Source: an uncultured Actinomycetes bacterium (GTDB lineage: Bacteria > Actinomycetota > Acidimicrobiia > Acidimicrobiales > RAAP-2). Taken from it: a stretch of DNA of 64,000 nucleotides. The stretch spans positions 1-64,000 of the forward strand of contig CAIYAP010000002.1 in the NCBI GenBank assembly GCA_903924205.1, read 5' to 3'. This document shows positions 53,003-64,000 of the stretch, piece by piece (within the stretch, counting starts at the first letter, position 1; each line of letters begins with the position of its first letter). The notes below the pieces were generated by a model. That model saw nothing but the letters and a program-made list of their open reading frames with translations. It was not told the origin of the DNA and did not search any database. Position numbers and translations under genes: made by a program.

Positions 53003-53447
53003 CGCCAGAATTGCAGCGTCTGGGAGAGTCGCGCCCAGAAGCCGTGCGAGGAGCTCGATCCAAACGAGTGCACTCCCTTCGGCAAGTAACCCGTGCCACT
53101 CGTGGGTGACGCGAGGGGGTCAAAGCCGGGGTCACCCGTCGTTTGGCTGACAGAACCCTGGGCGGGCAAAATCTGAACCAGGCGTTGGCCGGGTAGCACT
53201 AACTGGTAGTTCTCGCGAGCCAGAATCAGTGCCTGCTGACGAGACGACAATGCGGAGGCCTGCGACAAGATCGCCTCACGCTGCGCGTTGAGGTGAGCAA
53301 TCTCTGCCTGCGTCTGGGCAATCTGAGGAGTCGTCGCCCACACGTGATTCACGACGATCTGGTCGGCGAGCAACGCGGCCACTAGCAGCGCGAAACCCGC
53401 CACGAGGGCGCGTTGCCACGACGTCTTGTCACTCACGGCGCTCGCCA

Positions 53448-53448
<1 letters not shown>
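52999..53448 (-). CDS. FtsB/DivIC-like septum formation protein
   Basis: A 149-residue bitopic protein: short cytoplasmic N-terminus, one helix (about 14-35), then a coiled coil (about 42-75, IAQTQAEIAHLNAQREAIL), and a Gly/Ser-rich external tail. The ARENYQLVLPGQRLVQIL segment after the coil matches the family. It would join FtsL and FtsQ at the division site. The ATG shares one base with the eno stop (TAATG). Confidence 0.85.
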
Positions 53449-56113
<2,665 letters not shown>

Positions 56114-56114
56114 G

Positions 56115-57176
56115 TCAGCCCTGTGCGGCGCCCGCGAGCGCCGTCGCTCCCGGAACCAGTGAGGCATCCAGCGTGGCCGGGCCGCCATAGTTGATCGACG
56201 ACGCGCCCACGATGAGTTGTCCCTGGTGAGGGTTCACGCGACCATTGCCGTCGCGCACCAAGCTGGCGCGGAAGGTAGCGCTCGCGCGATTGTTGTAATC
56301 GAAGACGTCGCGGTAGACCACGGTAGCCACGTCGGAGAGCGCGGCCGCCTGTCGGCTGGTGACCAGGAAGAAGATGGAGTAGCTCATGCCACCTTGTGCG
56401 TAGGGGTAGGCCTTGGTGAACTGCCCCGTGGTCACGCTGGCCGTATCGGCTGCCACCGACGACGCCGGAGGGAAGCAGCCGTAGGCGCCTCCCGATGAGG
56501 CCGAGGCTGCTTGCGAGTATTTCTTAATGAGGTTCACCGGCGATACCCCCGCAGCACGGTCCGCACTGAAAGCGGGAACCTGAGTATCCGCCACGAGAGC
56601 CAGCGACAAGCACACCGTCTCGTAGTTGTGCGTGTGGGCCGAGTAATAGGCCGTCAGGCCCGCGGTCGACGTCGACCAGCTGCCCGCCTGATGAGCGTTG
56701 AACTGCGTGGTGGCGGCCTGCAGGTTCTCGAGCACGAGTCGAAGTCGCGGCGAGAATTGTGCCATGGCGGTAGCGGGATTCTCCGAGGCGCAGGCCAGAC
56801 CCGATCGCGTCGCGTTGTTCACCAACATCGTGCCGAGTTGCTCGCCAGCGGCCGTGAGATCAGCCGCGCGGGACTGGAAGTGATACGTCCGCGAGACGTA
56901 GTCCTCGAGCGCGAGGCCCTCCACGCGAATGGCCGACCACGCGACCGCGGCTGAATTCGTCACGAGCGAGGTCGTGCTCGCCCGAAGGATGGGACCGTAG
57001 GTGCCCGCAATGAAGCAACCCAAGATCTTGTTGTGGGAGATTTCCGCTTCTTCAGCGGAGAGGTCGCGAAGAGAGACCGAGTGGCCCGCGGCGGCGGCTC
57101 CGGTGGAGGGAATCGCGTACCCCACATACAGGGCCGCCAGAACGGCAATGACGAAAGTAGCTATGAGGCGTCGCAC
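56115..57176 (-). CDS. Secreted or lipid-free envelope protein, function unknown
   Basis: A 353-residue protein with an N-terminal signal sequence or anchor (RRLIATFVIAVLAALYVGYA). The mature part is Ala/Ser/Thr-rich with four scattered Cys residues. It has no lipobox and no rotamase domain, although in some actinobacteria the gene between mfd and mazG encodes a SurA-like chaperone or a lipoprotein. It starts 5 bases after mfd and ends just before mazG, so it is inside their operon. Confidence 0.75.
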   Translation of the reverse strand: MRRLIATFVIAVLAALYVGYAIPSTGAAAAGHSVSLRDLSAEEAEISHNKILGCFIAGTYGPILRASTTSLVTNSAAVAWSAIRVEGLALEDYVSRTYHFQSRAADLTAAGEQLGTMLVNNATRSGLACASENPATAMAQFSPRLRLVLENLQAATTQFNAHQAGSWSTSTAGLTAYYSAHTHNYETVCLSLALVADTQVPAFSADRAAGVSPVNLIKKYSQAASASSGGAYGCFPPASSVAADTASVTTGQFTKAYPYAQGGMSYSIFFLVTSRQAAALSDVATVVYRDVFDYNNRASATFRASLVRDGNGRVNPHQGQLIVGASSINYGGPATLDASLVPGATALAGAAQG

Positions 57177-57181
57177 GCAGG

Positions 57182-60100
57182 TCAGCCTACCGAGGGCTCA
57201 TCAGCCGGCAGCATCTCCTCAATGACCGTGCGTAGCTGGTCGATGGGCTCACCGGCCACCATCGACACCCTCAAGGTGCGCTTGTCCGGGTCATAGGCCT
57301 GAGATCCGTAGAGTCGCTGGGCGCGTGTTTGTTTGGACAAAGTCAGATTGACCGGCGACAAGGTGGCGACCGGAGCACTGCGCAGGCCGGGCCGAGGCGC
57401 GGTTACCTGCACGCTCATAATGCCTCGCTCACGGCAGAGGAGCTTGAGCGAGGTCATCTCCATCAGACGACGTGCCGGAGCGGGAATCTCGCCGTAACGG
57501 TCACGCCACTCATCAGCCATATCCTCAAGATCGTGCGTGGATGCCGCCACGGACAAACGACGGTAAATCTCGAGCCGGTCGTCTTCGTTGGCGACGTAGT
57601 CGCCCGGCAAGTGCGCATCTCCCGGGACATCCAGGGTGATCGTGGTCGGCTCCACGTAGCGCTCCCCCTTGGCACCCGCGACCGCTTCGGCCACCATCTG
57701 CACGTAGAGGTCGTAGCCCACTGCCGCCACGTGGCCACTCTGGTCGTGACCGAGCAAACTTCCCGCACCACGAATCTCCAGGTCGCGCATGGCGATCTTG
57801 AAGCCACTGCCGAGGGCGGTGTTGTCGCCAATGGTGCGCAAGCGTTCATATGCCGTCTCGGTCAGTGACTTGGCGGCGGGGTGAAAGAGGTAGGCGTACG
57901 CGCGCTGGCCACCGCGGCCAACTCGTCCACGAAGTTGGTGCAGCTGACCGAGGCCGAGCATGTCCGCACGGTCCACAATCATGGTGTTCACGCTCGGCAT
58001 GTCGATGCCGGACTCCACGATGGTGGTGCAGACCAAGACGTCGTAGCGACGCTCCCAAAAGTCCACCACGATCTTCTCGAGGGATCCTTCGTCCATTTGG
58101 CCGTGCGCTACGGCAAATCGAGCGTCGGGCACGAGTTGGGCCAAGCGACGGGCGACCTCCTCGATATCGGCGACGCGGTTATGGATGAAGAAAGCCTGTC
58201 CTTCCCTCAACAATTCTCGTCGTAAGGCTTCCACGACCGCCGCTTCGTCGTACTCGCCGACGTGCGTCAAGATGGGGCGTCGCGCCATGGGCGGCGTCGT
58301 CACCATGGAGAGATCACGAATACCCGTCAGGGCCATCTCCAAGGTGCGGGGAATCGGGCTGGCGGTCAAGGTCAACACGTCGACATTCACGGTCATCTTC
58401 TTGATGGCATCCTTGTGCGAGACACCGAAGCGCTGTTCTTCGTCGACGACGAGGAGTCCGAGTGACTTGAACTGAATTTCCTCGCTGAGAAGTCGGTGCG
58501 TTCCTACCACGACATCGACGGAGCCATCCGCCAATCCTCGCAGCACCTCGCGCGCGCTGCGGTCATCGACAAAACGACTCAGCAACTCGACGCGCACCGG
58601 GAAGCCGGAAAAACGCTCCACGAGAGTCTGATAGTGCTGGCTAGCGAGCAAGGTCGTCGGCACGAGAAGGGCGGCCTGCTTGTTGTCTTGGACGGCCTTA
58701 AAGATGGCCCGCACCGCGACTTCCGTCTTGCCGAAACCGACGTCGGCGCAGACCAAACGGTCCATCGGTCGGTCGCTTTCCATATCGGCCTTGACGTCGT
58801 TAATCGCCTGCAGCTGATCGGGTGTTTCGGCGTAAGGGAAAAGAGATTCCATCTCGGCCTGCCAGGGCGTATCGGGAGAAAACGCATGACCCGCCGCGTG
58901 CGTGCGCTCGCGATAGAGGGCGACAAGGTCGGCCGCCACCATGGCCGCGGCGGCGCGTGCCTTGGTCTTGACCTTGGCCCAATCCGAGCCACCCATCTTG
59001 GACAGAGCGGGTGATTCCCCACCGCTGTAGGGGGTGATGGCTTCGATTTGATCGGTGGGCAAGAACAGGGCGTCACCGCCACGAAATTCGAGTTTTAGAT
59101 AATCGCGAGTGATGCCTGCCATCGTGCGCGTCGTGGTGCCGGCAAAACGCGCCACGCCATGTACCCGGTGAACGACGTAACTACCGATGGCGAAGTCATC
59201 GAAGAAACCATCGGCGTGCCGAGTGCGAGCACGTGGGGCTCGGTGTACCGTGCGGCGACCGGTGAGATCGAGTTCGCCGTACACGATGAGAGGCGGTTCA
59301 TCACTGGCGAAGCCCTGTGGCAAGGCGGCCACGGTGATCGCGACGGCGGCGCTGCCCACGGCGTCAGCACCGCGCGAGACGCGCACTCCTTCCCCTTCGA
59401 GCAGGGTGGCCATGCGTTCCGCCGCGCCGTCATTAGTGGCCGCGATGACGACTTTTTGCACTCCCCCGCCGTTGCGGAGACGTTCCGCAAAACGAGTGGG
59501 GTCTCCCTGAAAAACGGGTGGGTCACTGACATCCCACGCGCCGTGGGCAGACGCATCGATGCGCAAGGTGATTCGTGATGAGTCCACCGCCTCATCCCAA
59601 CTGAAGTGCGAGAGGGGCACGTCGCCGGTGTAGCCCCAGGTCGTCGCGATAGAGCCGATGAGTTCTGTTTCTTCGTCCAGTAATTCGGCGGCTCGCGAAC
59701 GCACTGACGATTCATCAACCACCACGATGGCCGCGTGCGCGGGGAGTTCATCAAGGAAACGATGGCGACCGTCGTCACACCAGGCCCACCACCCCTCCAT
59801 ACCGTCGTGTAGTTGGCCCGCCGCGACCTGATCGAGGGCCACGCGGGCGTGGTCCATCTCCGCGGCCAATGCGCGCGTGCGAGCCGTCAACGCCTCGCTG
59901 GGTTCTGGTCGCCACTCTCGCGCGGCCACGATGGGAAACGACGCGAGGTGCTGCGTCATGCGCTGTTCGGCCACGTCGAAGTAGCCCACACGCTCAATTT
60001 CATCACCGAAGAAGTCGACGCGTATCGGTAAGTCGCTGTCCGGTGACCAGAGGTCCACAATGCCACCGCGAGCGGAGAATTCACCGCGATGCTCCACGCG

Positions 60101-60580
60101 TGGCTCTCGGCGATAACCGGCATCAACGAGCCACTGCAAGAGCCCATCGCGGTCGTCATTACTGCCCCGCTCGACCACACGAATGGCGTCGTCACGCCAC
60201 GTCGCTACCGACTGGGTGATGGCCCGCGATGACGTCACAATGATGCGGGGGTAAGTGTCCGAGCGAAGTGCCGCGCGCAGGGCGAGTCGGCGGGCCATGA
60301 CGTCGGCGTCGGGGCTGACTCTTTCGAGCGGCAAGGTGTCCCATGCGGGAAAACTCGTGACATCTCCTTCATCCAGTTCCAGCCAGGCACGCAGGGCAAG
60401 CACCATGTCCTCGACATCGCTGTGGCGAGCGACCACCACCACGGTCAGCTCATGGTCGAGGGCCGTGGCCGCCACAGCGACTGGCCAGCCCCGACGGCTG
60501 GACGACAGGTCGCCACCCGCGCTGTGGGTGCGAATGATGGGAGACGCGGCCTCGACGAGGCGGCGAAGACCGCTACTCAC
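57182..60580 (-). CDS. mfd: Transcription-repair coupling factor
   Basis: A 1,132-residue Mfd. In order: a UvrB-like N-terminal part with a degenerate helicase fold, the RNA-polymerase-interacting domain (SYVVHRVHGVARFAG near 470), the SF2 translocase with Walker A VGFGKTEVA, DEEQ box VVDEEQRFG, TASPIPRTL and GRVGRGGQRAYAY, and the C-terminal TRCF domain. It removes stalled RNA polymerase and recruits UvrA. Length is typical. Its start overlaps the pth stop by 4 bases (coding ends 60577, begins 60580). Confidence 0.97.
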   Translation of the reverse strand: MSSGLRRLVEAASPIIRTHSAGGDLSSSRRGWPVAVAATALDHELTVVVVARHSDVEDMVLALRAWLELDEGDVTSFPAWDTLPLERVSPDADVMARRLALRAALRSDTYPRIIVTSSRAITQSVATWRDDAIRVVERGSNDDRDGLLQWLVDAGYRREPRVEHRGEFSARGGIVDLWSPDSDLPIRVDFFGDEIERVGYFDVAEQRMTQHLASFPIVAAREWRPEPSEALTARTRALAAEMDHARVALDQVAAGQLHDGMEGWWAWCDDGRHRFLDELPAHAAIVVVDESSVRSRAAELLDEETELIGSIATTWGYTGDVPLSHFSWDEAVDSSRITLRIDASAHGAWDVSDPPVFQGDPTRFAERLRNGGGVQKVVIAATNDGAAERMATLLEGEGVRVSRGADAVGSAAVAITVAALPQGFASDEPPLIVYGELDLTGRRTVHRAPRARTRHADGFFDDFAIGSYVVHRVHGVARFAGTTTRTMAGITRDYLKLEFRGGDALFLPTDQIEAITPYSGGESPALSKMGGSDWAKVKTKARAAAAMVAADLVALYRERTHAAGHAFSPDTPWQAEMESLFPYAETPDQLQAINDVKADMESDRPMDRLVCADVGFGKTEVAVRAIFKAVQDNKQAALLVPTTLLASQHYQTLVERFSGFPVRVELLSRFVDDRSAREVLRGLADGSVDVVVGTHRLLSEEIQFKSLGLLVVDEEQRFGVSHKDAIKKMTVNVDVLTLTASPIPRTLEMALTGIRDLSMVTTPPMARRPILTHVGEYDEAAVVEALRRELLREGQAFFIHNRVADIEEVARRLAQLVPDARFAVAHGQMDEGSLEKIVVDFWERRYDVLVCTTIVESGIDMPSVNTMIVDRADMLGLGQLHQLRGRVGRGGQRAYAYLFHPAAKSLTETAYERLRTIGDNTALGSGFKIAMRDLEIRGAGSLLGHDQSGHVAAVGYDLYVQMVAEAVAGAKGERYVEPTTITLDVPGDAHLPGDYVANEDDRLEIYRRLSVAASTHDLEDMADEWRDRYGEIPAPARRLMEMTSLKLLCRERGIMSVQVTAPRPGLRSAPVATLSPVNLTLSKQTRAQRLYGSQAYDPDKRTLRVSMVAGEPIDQLRTVIEEMLPADEPSVG

Positions 60581-61191
60581 GACGCCGCGTTAACCGTTGG
60601 TTGGGCCGTCGCGCAACCCACGGTGACCACTCGTTCGAGCGCATCAGATCCGGACTGAATGTCGATCAGCAAGCTCTCACGCGCGGCGCCGGTCAATTTC
60701 TTCAGCACCCAATCGGCGCCCTGCTCCCTAGTGGGCGGCTTACCGACGCCGAGGCGAAGTCGCCAAAAGTCTTGCGTCGACAACACGCTGGCGATGGAAC
60801 GCAGGCCGTTGTGACCCGCTAAGCCGCCCGCGAACTTCAGCTGGCGACGCCCAGGCTCGAGATCGAGTTCATCGTGCACCACGATGATTTTCGCGGCGTC
60901 GGTGATGGAAAATCGATCACACAGTGGTGGCAGTGCCGCTCCCGATTCGTTCATGAACGTCGTGGGAATCGCAAAGGTAATGCGACCGAGTGAGGTGGTG
61001 ATGGTGGCCGACTCCGCACGTTGACGCTTCTCAATGGAAAACGAGCCATTGAGGCGAGCTACCAGAACGCGCACCGCGTCGGCACCAATGTTGTGACGGG
61101 TCCCCGAGTAGGTGGAACCTGGATTGGCAAGGCCGACGACGAGTAAATCGCTCGCCGCACCGCGACGTGCGCCGGGACGAGCCAGCGCCAC
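60577..61191 (-). CDS. pth: Peptidyl-tRNA hydrolase
   Basis: A 204-residue Pth that frees tRNA from stalled peptidyl-tRNA. The motifs are VVGLANPGSTYSGTRHNIG with the catalytic His, PTTFMNESG, VVHDELDLEPG with the catalytic Asp, and GGLAGHNGLRSI. It has a GTG start 5 bases after rplY, with a 15-residue N-terminal addition compared with the usual start. The order rplY-pth-mfd is shared with other actinobacteria. Confidence 0.95.
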   Translation of the reverse strand: MALARPGARRGAASDLLVVGLANPGSTYSGTRHNIGADAVRVLVARLNGSFSIEKRQRAESATITTSLGRITFAIPTTFMNESGAALPPLCDRFSITDAAKIIVVHDELDLEPGRRQLKFAGGLAGHNGLRSIASVLSTQDFWRLRLGVGKPPTREQGADWVLKKLTGAARESLLIDIQSGSDALERVVTVGCATAQPTVNAAS

Positions 61192-61196
61192 GAGGC

Positions 61197-61778
61197 TTAG
61201 GCGTTACCGCTGGTCTTTGCGGCGCGGCCAGCGCGCGTACCGACGATGGTGTCCGTCGGGTCGCCCGCAGGCACCACACCGGCCGGCAACGGTACGTCGC
61301 TCACGCGAATCGCACCACCGACCTTGAGGTCGGAGATGTCCACGGTCACGAAGGTCGGGATGGCGTCCGGAGTGGCCCTGACCTGCATGGAGTAGGCCTT
61401 CTGGTCAACTTCCCAGTCGTGGTGACGAACGTCCACGGCGTCTCCGACCACGTGAACCGGCACCTCGACGACGACGCCCTTCTTGAGGTCAACGACCTGG
61501 AAGTCAACGTGCGCCACGGTGTTCTTCACCGGGTGCTTCTGGATCTGGCGAGCCATGACGGTGTAAGTGGTCGACTCGGTGGTCAGCGACAAGACGGTGT
61601 TGAGTCCGTGCTCGCCACCCACCGCCGTACGGAAGTCTTTGGCGTTCACGGCCACCGCGATCGGGTCCGTGCCTTCGCCATAGACGACGCCGGGAATCTG
61701 ACCTTCAGCGCGCAGACGACGGACAGGACGAGAGCCGAGGGGGCGCTGCGTGGTCGCGTTCAACGTGATCTGGGACAT
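61197..61778 (-). CDS. rplY: 50S ribosomal protein L25/Ctc
   Basis: A 193-residue Ctc-type L25 with the 5S-rRNA-binding N-terminal domain (LNATTQRPLGSRPVRRLRAEGQIPGVVYG) and the C-terminal TL5 domain (VPVHVVGDAVDV, then IRVSDVPLPAGV). The long form is usual in actinobacteria. AAGGAG stands 6 bases before the ATG. TAAGAT about 53 bases upstream may be its -10 box. A short hairpin, CTGTG/CACAG, lies in the leader. Confidence 0.95.
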   Translation of the reverse strand: MSQITLNATTQRPLGSRPVRRLRAEGQIPGVVYGEGTDPIAVAVNAKDFRTAVGGEHGLNTVLSLTTESTTYTVMARQIQKHPVKNTVAHVDFQVVDLKKGVVVEVPVHVVGDAVDVRHHDWEVDQKAYSMQVRATPDAIPTFVTVDISDLKVGGAIRVSDVPLPAGVVPAGDPTDTIVGTRAGRAAKTSGNA

Positions 61779-61853
61779 GACTTCTCCTTAAACCGCTGTG
61801 CACCACAGGGGCGCACGGATGGACAATCTTAGCCCGCCGTGGCGGGAGGCACA

Positions 61854-62828
61854 TCAGGCCAGGTTTTCGCCGTGGAAAATGTCTGAAACCGAGGAATCTT
61901 GGAACACCGCGGAGATGGCGTTCGCCACAATTTGAGCCACGGAGAGGATTTCCAGCTTGTCGAAACGCTTTTCCGGCGGTACCGGCAAAGTGTCGGTCAC
62001 GATGACGCGGCTGATGGACTCGTGCTGGAGGCGCTCGATGGCCGGGCCCGAAAAAACGGCGTGCGTGGCCATCACCCAGATGTCACCGGCGCCATTGGCC
62101 TTGAGCAACTCCACCGCGGCCACGATGGTACCGGCGGTATCAATCATGTCGTCAATGAGCACGCAGTGCCGTCCGGCCACGTCACCGACGACGTCGCGGC
62201 CCACCACGACATTGGCGGTGCCCTTCGGGCGGGTCTTGTGCACCAGGGCGAGATCGCTGCCGAGGTGCTGGGCGTACCGCTCCGCCACCTTCACGCGACC
62301 AGCATCAGGTGCCACGACGACAACGTTGGGACCACCCGCGCGAGTGGCGAGGTAGTCAAGGAGAACCGGTGCGGCTGTGAGGTGGTCAACCGGCACGTCA
62401 AAGAAACCTTGGATTTGGCCAGAGTGAAGATCAACGGACAGCAAGCGGTCGGCGCCCGCCGTCTGGAACATGTCAGCGACGAGCTTCGCGGTGATGGGTT
62501 CACGACCCGTTGACTTGCGATCTTGACGCGCGTAGCCGTAGTTGGGCACCACGGCCGTAATGCGCTTGGCTGACGCTCGTTTGGCGGCGTCAATCATGAT
62601 GAGCTGCTCCATCACCGCGTCATTGACGGGTGCGGCGTGCGTCTGCATGATGAAAACGTCGGCGCCACGAATGGATTCGTCAAAGCGACAATGCACTTCT
62701 CCATTGGCGAATTCGCGCAAGTTAGCTTCGACGAGGTCTACCCCGAGATGAACGGCAACATCGCGGGCCAGCTGGGGATGGGTGCGTCCCGTCGCCAGTA
62801 CTAATCGACGGATGGCAGGTGACTCCAC
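61854..62828 (-). CDS. prs: Ribose-phosphate pyrophosphokinase
   Basis: A 324-residue PRPP synthase: FANGEVHCRFDESIRGADVF, NYGYARQDRK, VDLHSGQIQGFFDVPVDHL, the cation segment, VVAPDAGRVKVAERYA and the PRPP loop LIDDMIDTAGTI. It makes PRPP from ribose-5-phosphate and ATP for nucleotide, His, Trp and F420 precursor synthesis. The GTG start follows TAGCAT by 6 bases. It sits between glmU and rplY as in mycobacteria. Confidence 0.96.
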   Translation of the reverse strand: MESPAIRRLVLATGRTHPQLARDVAVHLGVDLVEANLREFANGEVHCRFDESIRGADVFIMQTHAAPVNDAVMEQLIMIDAAKRASAKRITAVVPNYGYARQDRKSTGREPITAKLVADMFQTAGADRLLSVDLHSGQIQGFFDVPVDHLTAAPVLLDYLATRAGGPNVVVVAPDAGRVKVAERYAQHLGSDLALVHKTRPKGTANVVVGRDVVGDVAGRHCVLIDDMIDTAGTIVAAVELLKANGAGDIWVMATHAVFSGPAIERLQHESISRVIVTDTLPVPPEKRFDKLEILSVAQIVANAISAVFQDSSVSDIFHGENLA

Positions 62829-62854
62829 GAGGCGATGCTACAACGCCGCTCGCC

Positions 62855-63928
62855 CTAGGCGAGAACTCGTGTGCCGTCGGCGAGCACCGTGCCCTCGTCG
62901 AGGCGAACGTAGGAGCCCACGTGACAGTCCGCCCCCAACGTGGTGCCGAGCACGGTCGCTGACTCCACTCGAGAACGCGGTCCGATCACGCTGTTCTCTA
63001 CGACGGCATTGGGTCCAAGTTCGGCTCCCGCGGCCACTGTCGTACGCCCACGAATAACAGTTCCCGGCCAGAGGGTCACCTCCGCCTCGAGTTGCGCGTC
63101 GCTATCGATGTACGTCGTATGGGGATCGCCCATAGTGACGCCCGCTCGCAGCCACTGGGCGTTGATCCGCTGGCGTAGCACCGCCTCGGCACTGGCTAGT
63201 TGCTCTCGATCATTCACCCCGGCCGCCTCGGTGGCGTCAGCAACTTCACAGGCGGCCGTGATGTGGCCACCGCGGTACAAGACATCCACGAGATCGGTGA
63301 GGTAATACTCATTTTGAGAGTTTTGACGACCCACGAGGCGAAGCGCGGGGCCGAGCATGTTGTGGCGGACCACCATGATGCCGGTATTGATTTCGGTGAT
63401 GGCCTGCTCATCCACGGATGCGTCGCGCTGTTCCACAATTTTGGCCACTTTGCCGTCACGACCACGCACGATGCGGCCGTACCCGCTGGGGTTGCCTACT
63501 CGAGCCGTCAGCACGGTCAAGGCCGCCGACTGGGCGCGATGTTGTGCGACGAGAGCTGCCACCGTGCTGCGAGTGAGAAGGGGCGTGTCGCTGGGAACGA
63601 TGATGACATCACCCTCGCGGTCCGGCATGACCTCATCCACCACCGAAAGGGCAGACATCACGGCGTGGCCCGTCCCGAGCTGTTCGCGCTGCTCGGCAAA
63701 AAAAAGTTGCGACACGTCGTTGTCGCATTCGCGCAGCACCTTCTCCACCCACAGGGCCTCGTGACCGACGACCACGATGGTGGCAACCGACTCCGGCGTG
63801 GTGGTCGCCACCATCACGTGATACGCCATTGGTCGGCCACAGATGAGGTGTAGTGGCTTTGGTCGTGGAGAGCGCATGCGCGTGCCCTCGCCCGCGGCGA
63901 GCATGACGGTGCACAGAGAGTTACTCAC
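62855..63928 (-). CDS. glmU: GlmU-like uridylyltransferase lacking the acetyltransferase active site
   Basis: A 357-residue protein. The N-terminal uridylyltransferase domain is complete: MLAAGEGTRMRSPRPKPLH, EQLGTGHAV, PSDTPLL, YGRIVR, INTGIM and NEYYLTDLV. A left-handed beta-helix follows (about 255-357), but the chain ends at GTVLADGTRVLA, just before the region that holds the catalytic His and the acetyl-CoA site in full-length GlmU of about 455 residues. It should still make UDP-GlcNAc from GlcNAc-1-phosphate; the acetyl transfer must come from elsewhere or the enzyme has another substrate. The start is GTG. Confidence 0.88.
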   Translation of the reverse strand: MSNSLCTVMLAAGEGTRMRSPRPKPLHLICGRPMAYHVMVATTTPESVATIVVVGHEALWVEKVLRECDNDVSQLFFAEQREQLGTGHAVMSALSVVDEVMPDREGDVIIVPSDTPLLTRSTVAALVAQHRAQSAALTVLTARVGNPSGYGRIVRGRDGKVAKIVEQRDASVDEQAITEINTGIMVVRHNMLGPALRLVGRQNSQNEYYLTDLVDVLYRGGHITAACEVADATEAAGVNDREQLASAEAVLRQRINAQWLRAGVTMGDPHTTYIDSDAQLEAEVTLWPGTVIRGRTTVAAGAELGPNAVVENSVIGPRSRVESATVLGTTLGADCHVGSYVRLDEGTVLADGTRVLA

Positions 63929-63968
63929 GGCACTTCTCTAGCAGTTCGTCGCCCTCTACGATGCGCGC

Positions 63969-64000
63969 ATGGGGCATGTGCACTACGACGAATTCTCCTT
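63969..64000 (+). CDS. Start of an unidentified gene, cut by the window end
   Basis: An ATG at 63969 opens a frame beginning MGHVHYDEFS that runs to the edge. TACGAT stands 6 bases before it, the same leaderless layout as other genes here, and it is divergent from glmU. Too little is present to name it. Confidence 0.4.
   Translation, partial: MGHVHYDEFS

Noticed and set aside
61790-61815. Short hairpin in the rplY leader as a possible riboswitch or autoregulatory site
   Set aside because: Only 5 base pairs and too little leader for a known riboswitch.

Overview
The window looks like chromosomal DNA of a high-GC actinomycete, most probably class Acidimicrobiia. This is inferred from gene content, not from a marker-gene search. 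The clues are coenzyme F420 genes (cofD, cofE and an LLM-family oxidoreductase), several acyl-CoA dehydrogenase and ligase genes, and a right-hand block in the order glmU-prs-rplY-pth-mfd-(secreted protein)-mazG-eno-ftsB-DUF501-ppx, which is close to the order known from mycobacteria. Coding is very dense. Neighbouring genes often overlap by 1-4 bases, and many genes have a TANNNT box 6-8 bases before the start codon, which suggests leaderless transcription.

Left end (1-3.6 kb): an accessory region. It holds an apparently 5'-damaged zinc-ribbon gene, a two-gene operon encoding a seven-fold zinc-ribbon array fused to a GIY-YIG-like nuclease plus a small membrane protein, and a small orphan ORF. 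From 3.7 to 8.7 kb there is a sulfated-glycan-like cassette (arylsulfatase, sulfotransferase, WbsX-type glycosyltransferase, enoyl-CoA-hydratase-like protein). From 8.7 to 13.6 kb come a YVTN-type beta-propeller protein and a 1,219-residue surface protein with a C-terminal LPFTG anchor.

Metabolic middle (13.6-29 kb): polyphosphate kinase 2, an F420-dependent oxidoreductase, two acyl-CoA dehydrogenases, an archaeal-type riboflavin synthase, an acyl-CoA synthetase coupled to a chromate transporter, a thiolase behind a perfect 16-bp palindrome, exonuclease III, a prokaryotic pentameric ligand-gated ion channel homologue, phosphomannomutase with a cysteine-less Trm112-like protein, and APS kinase (cysC).

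Envelope region (29-51 kb): large polytopic glycosyltransferase-like proteins, a CPBP protease, FtsH, a GT2-membrane fusion with a DUF5719 partner, a phasin-like helical protein, and an overlapping operon of three glycosyltransferases, a serine hydrolase and a GDP-sugar reductase. This is followed by cofD-cofE, galE, a sugar nucleotidyltransferase, a Thr-repeat membrane protein, an unusual class I-shaped tRNA with anticodon UAA, an NlpC/P60 peptidoglycan hydrolase and a GT2 enzyme.

Right end (51-64 kb): a minus-strand housekeeping block from glmU to rimJ, covering UDP-sugar and PRPP synthesis, translation quality control, transcription-coupled repair, nucleotide sanitation, glycolysis, division and polyphosphate turnover. 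The last 32 bases begin a divergent gene. The observations most worth following up are the zinc-ribbon/GIY-YIG operon, the UAA tRNA with a short variable loop, the archaeal-type riboflavin synthase, the ligand-gated channel, the GlmU lacking its acetyltransferase site, and the palindromic operator before the thiolase gene.
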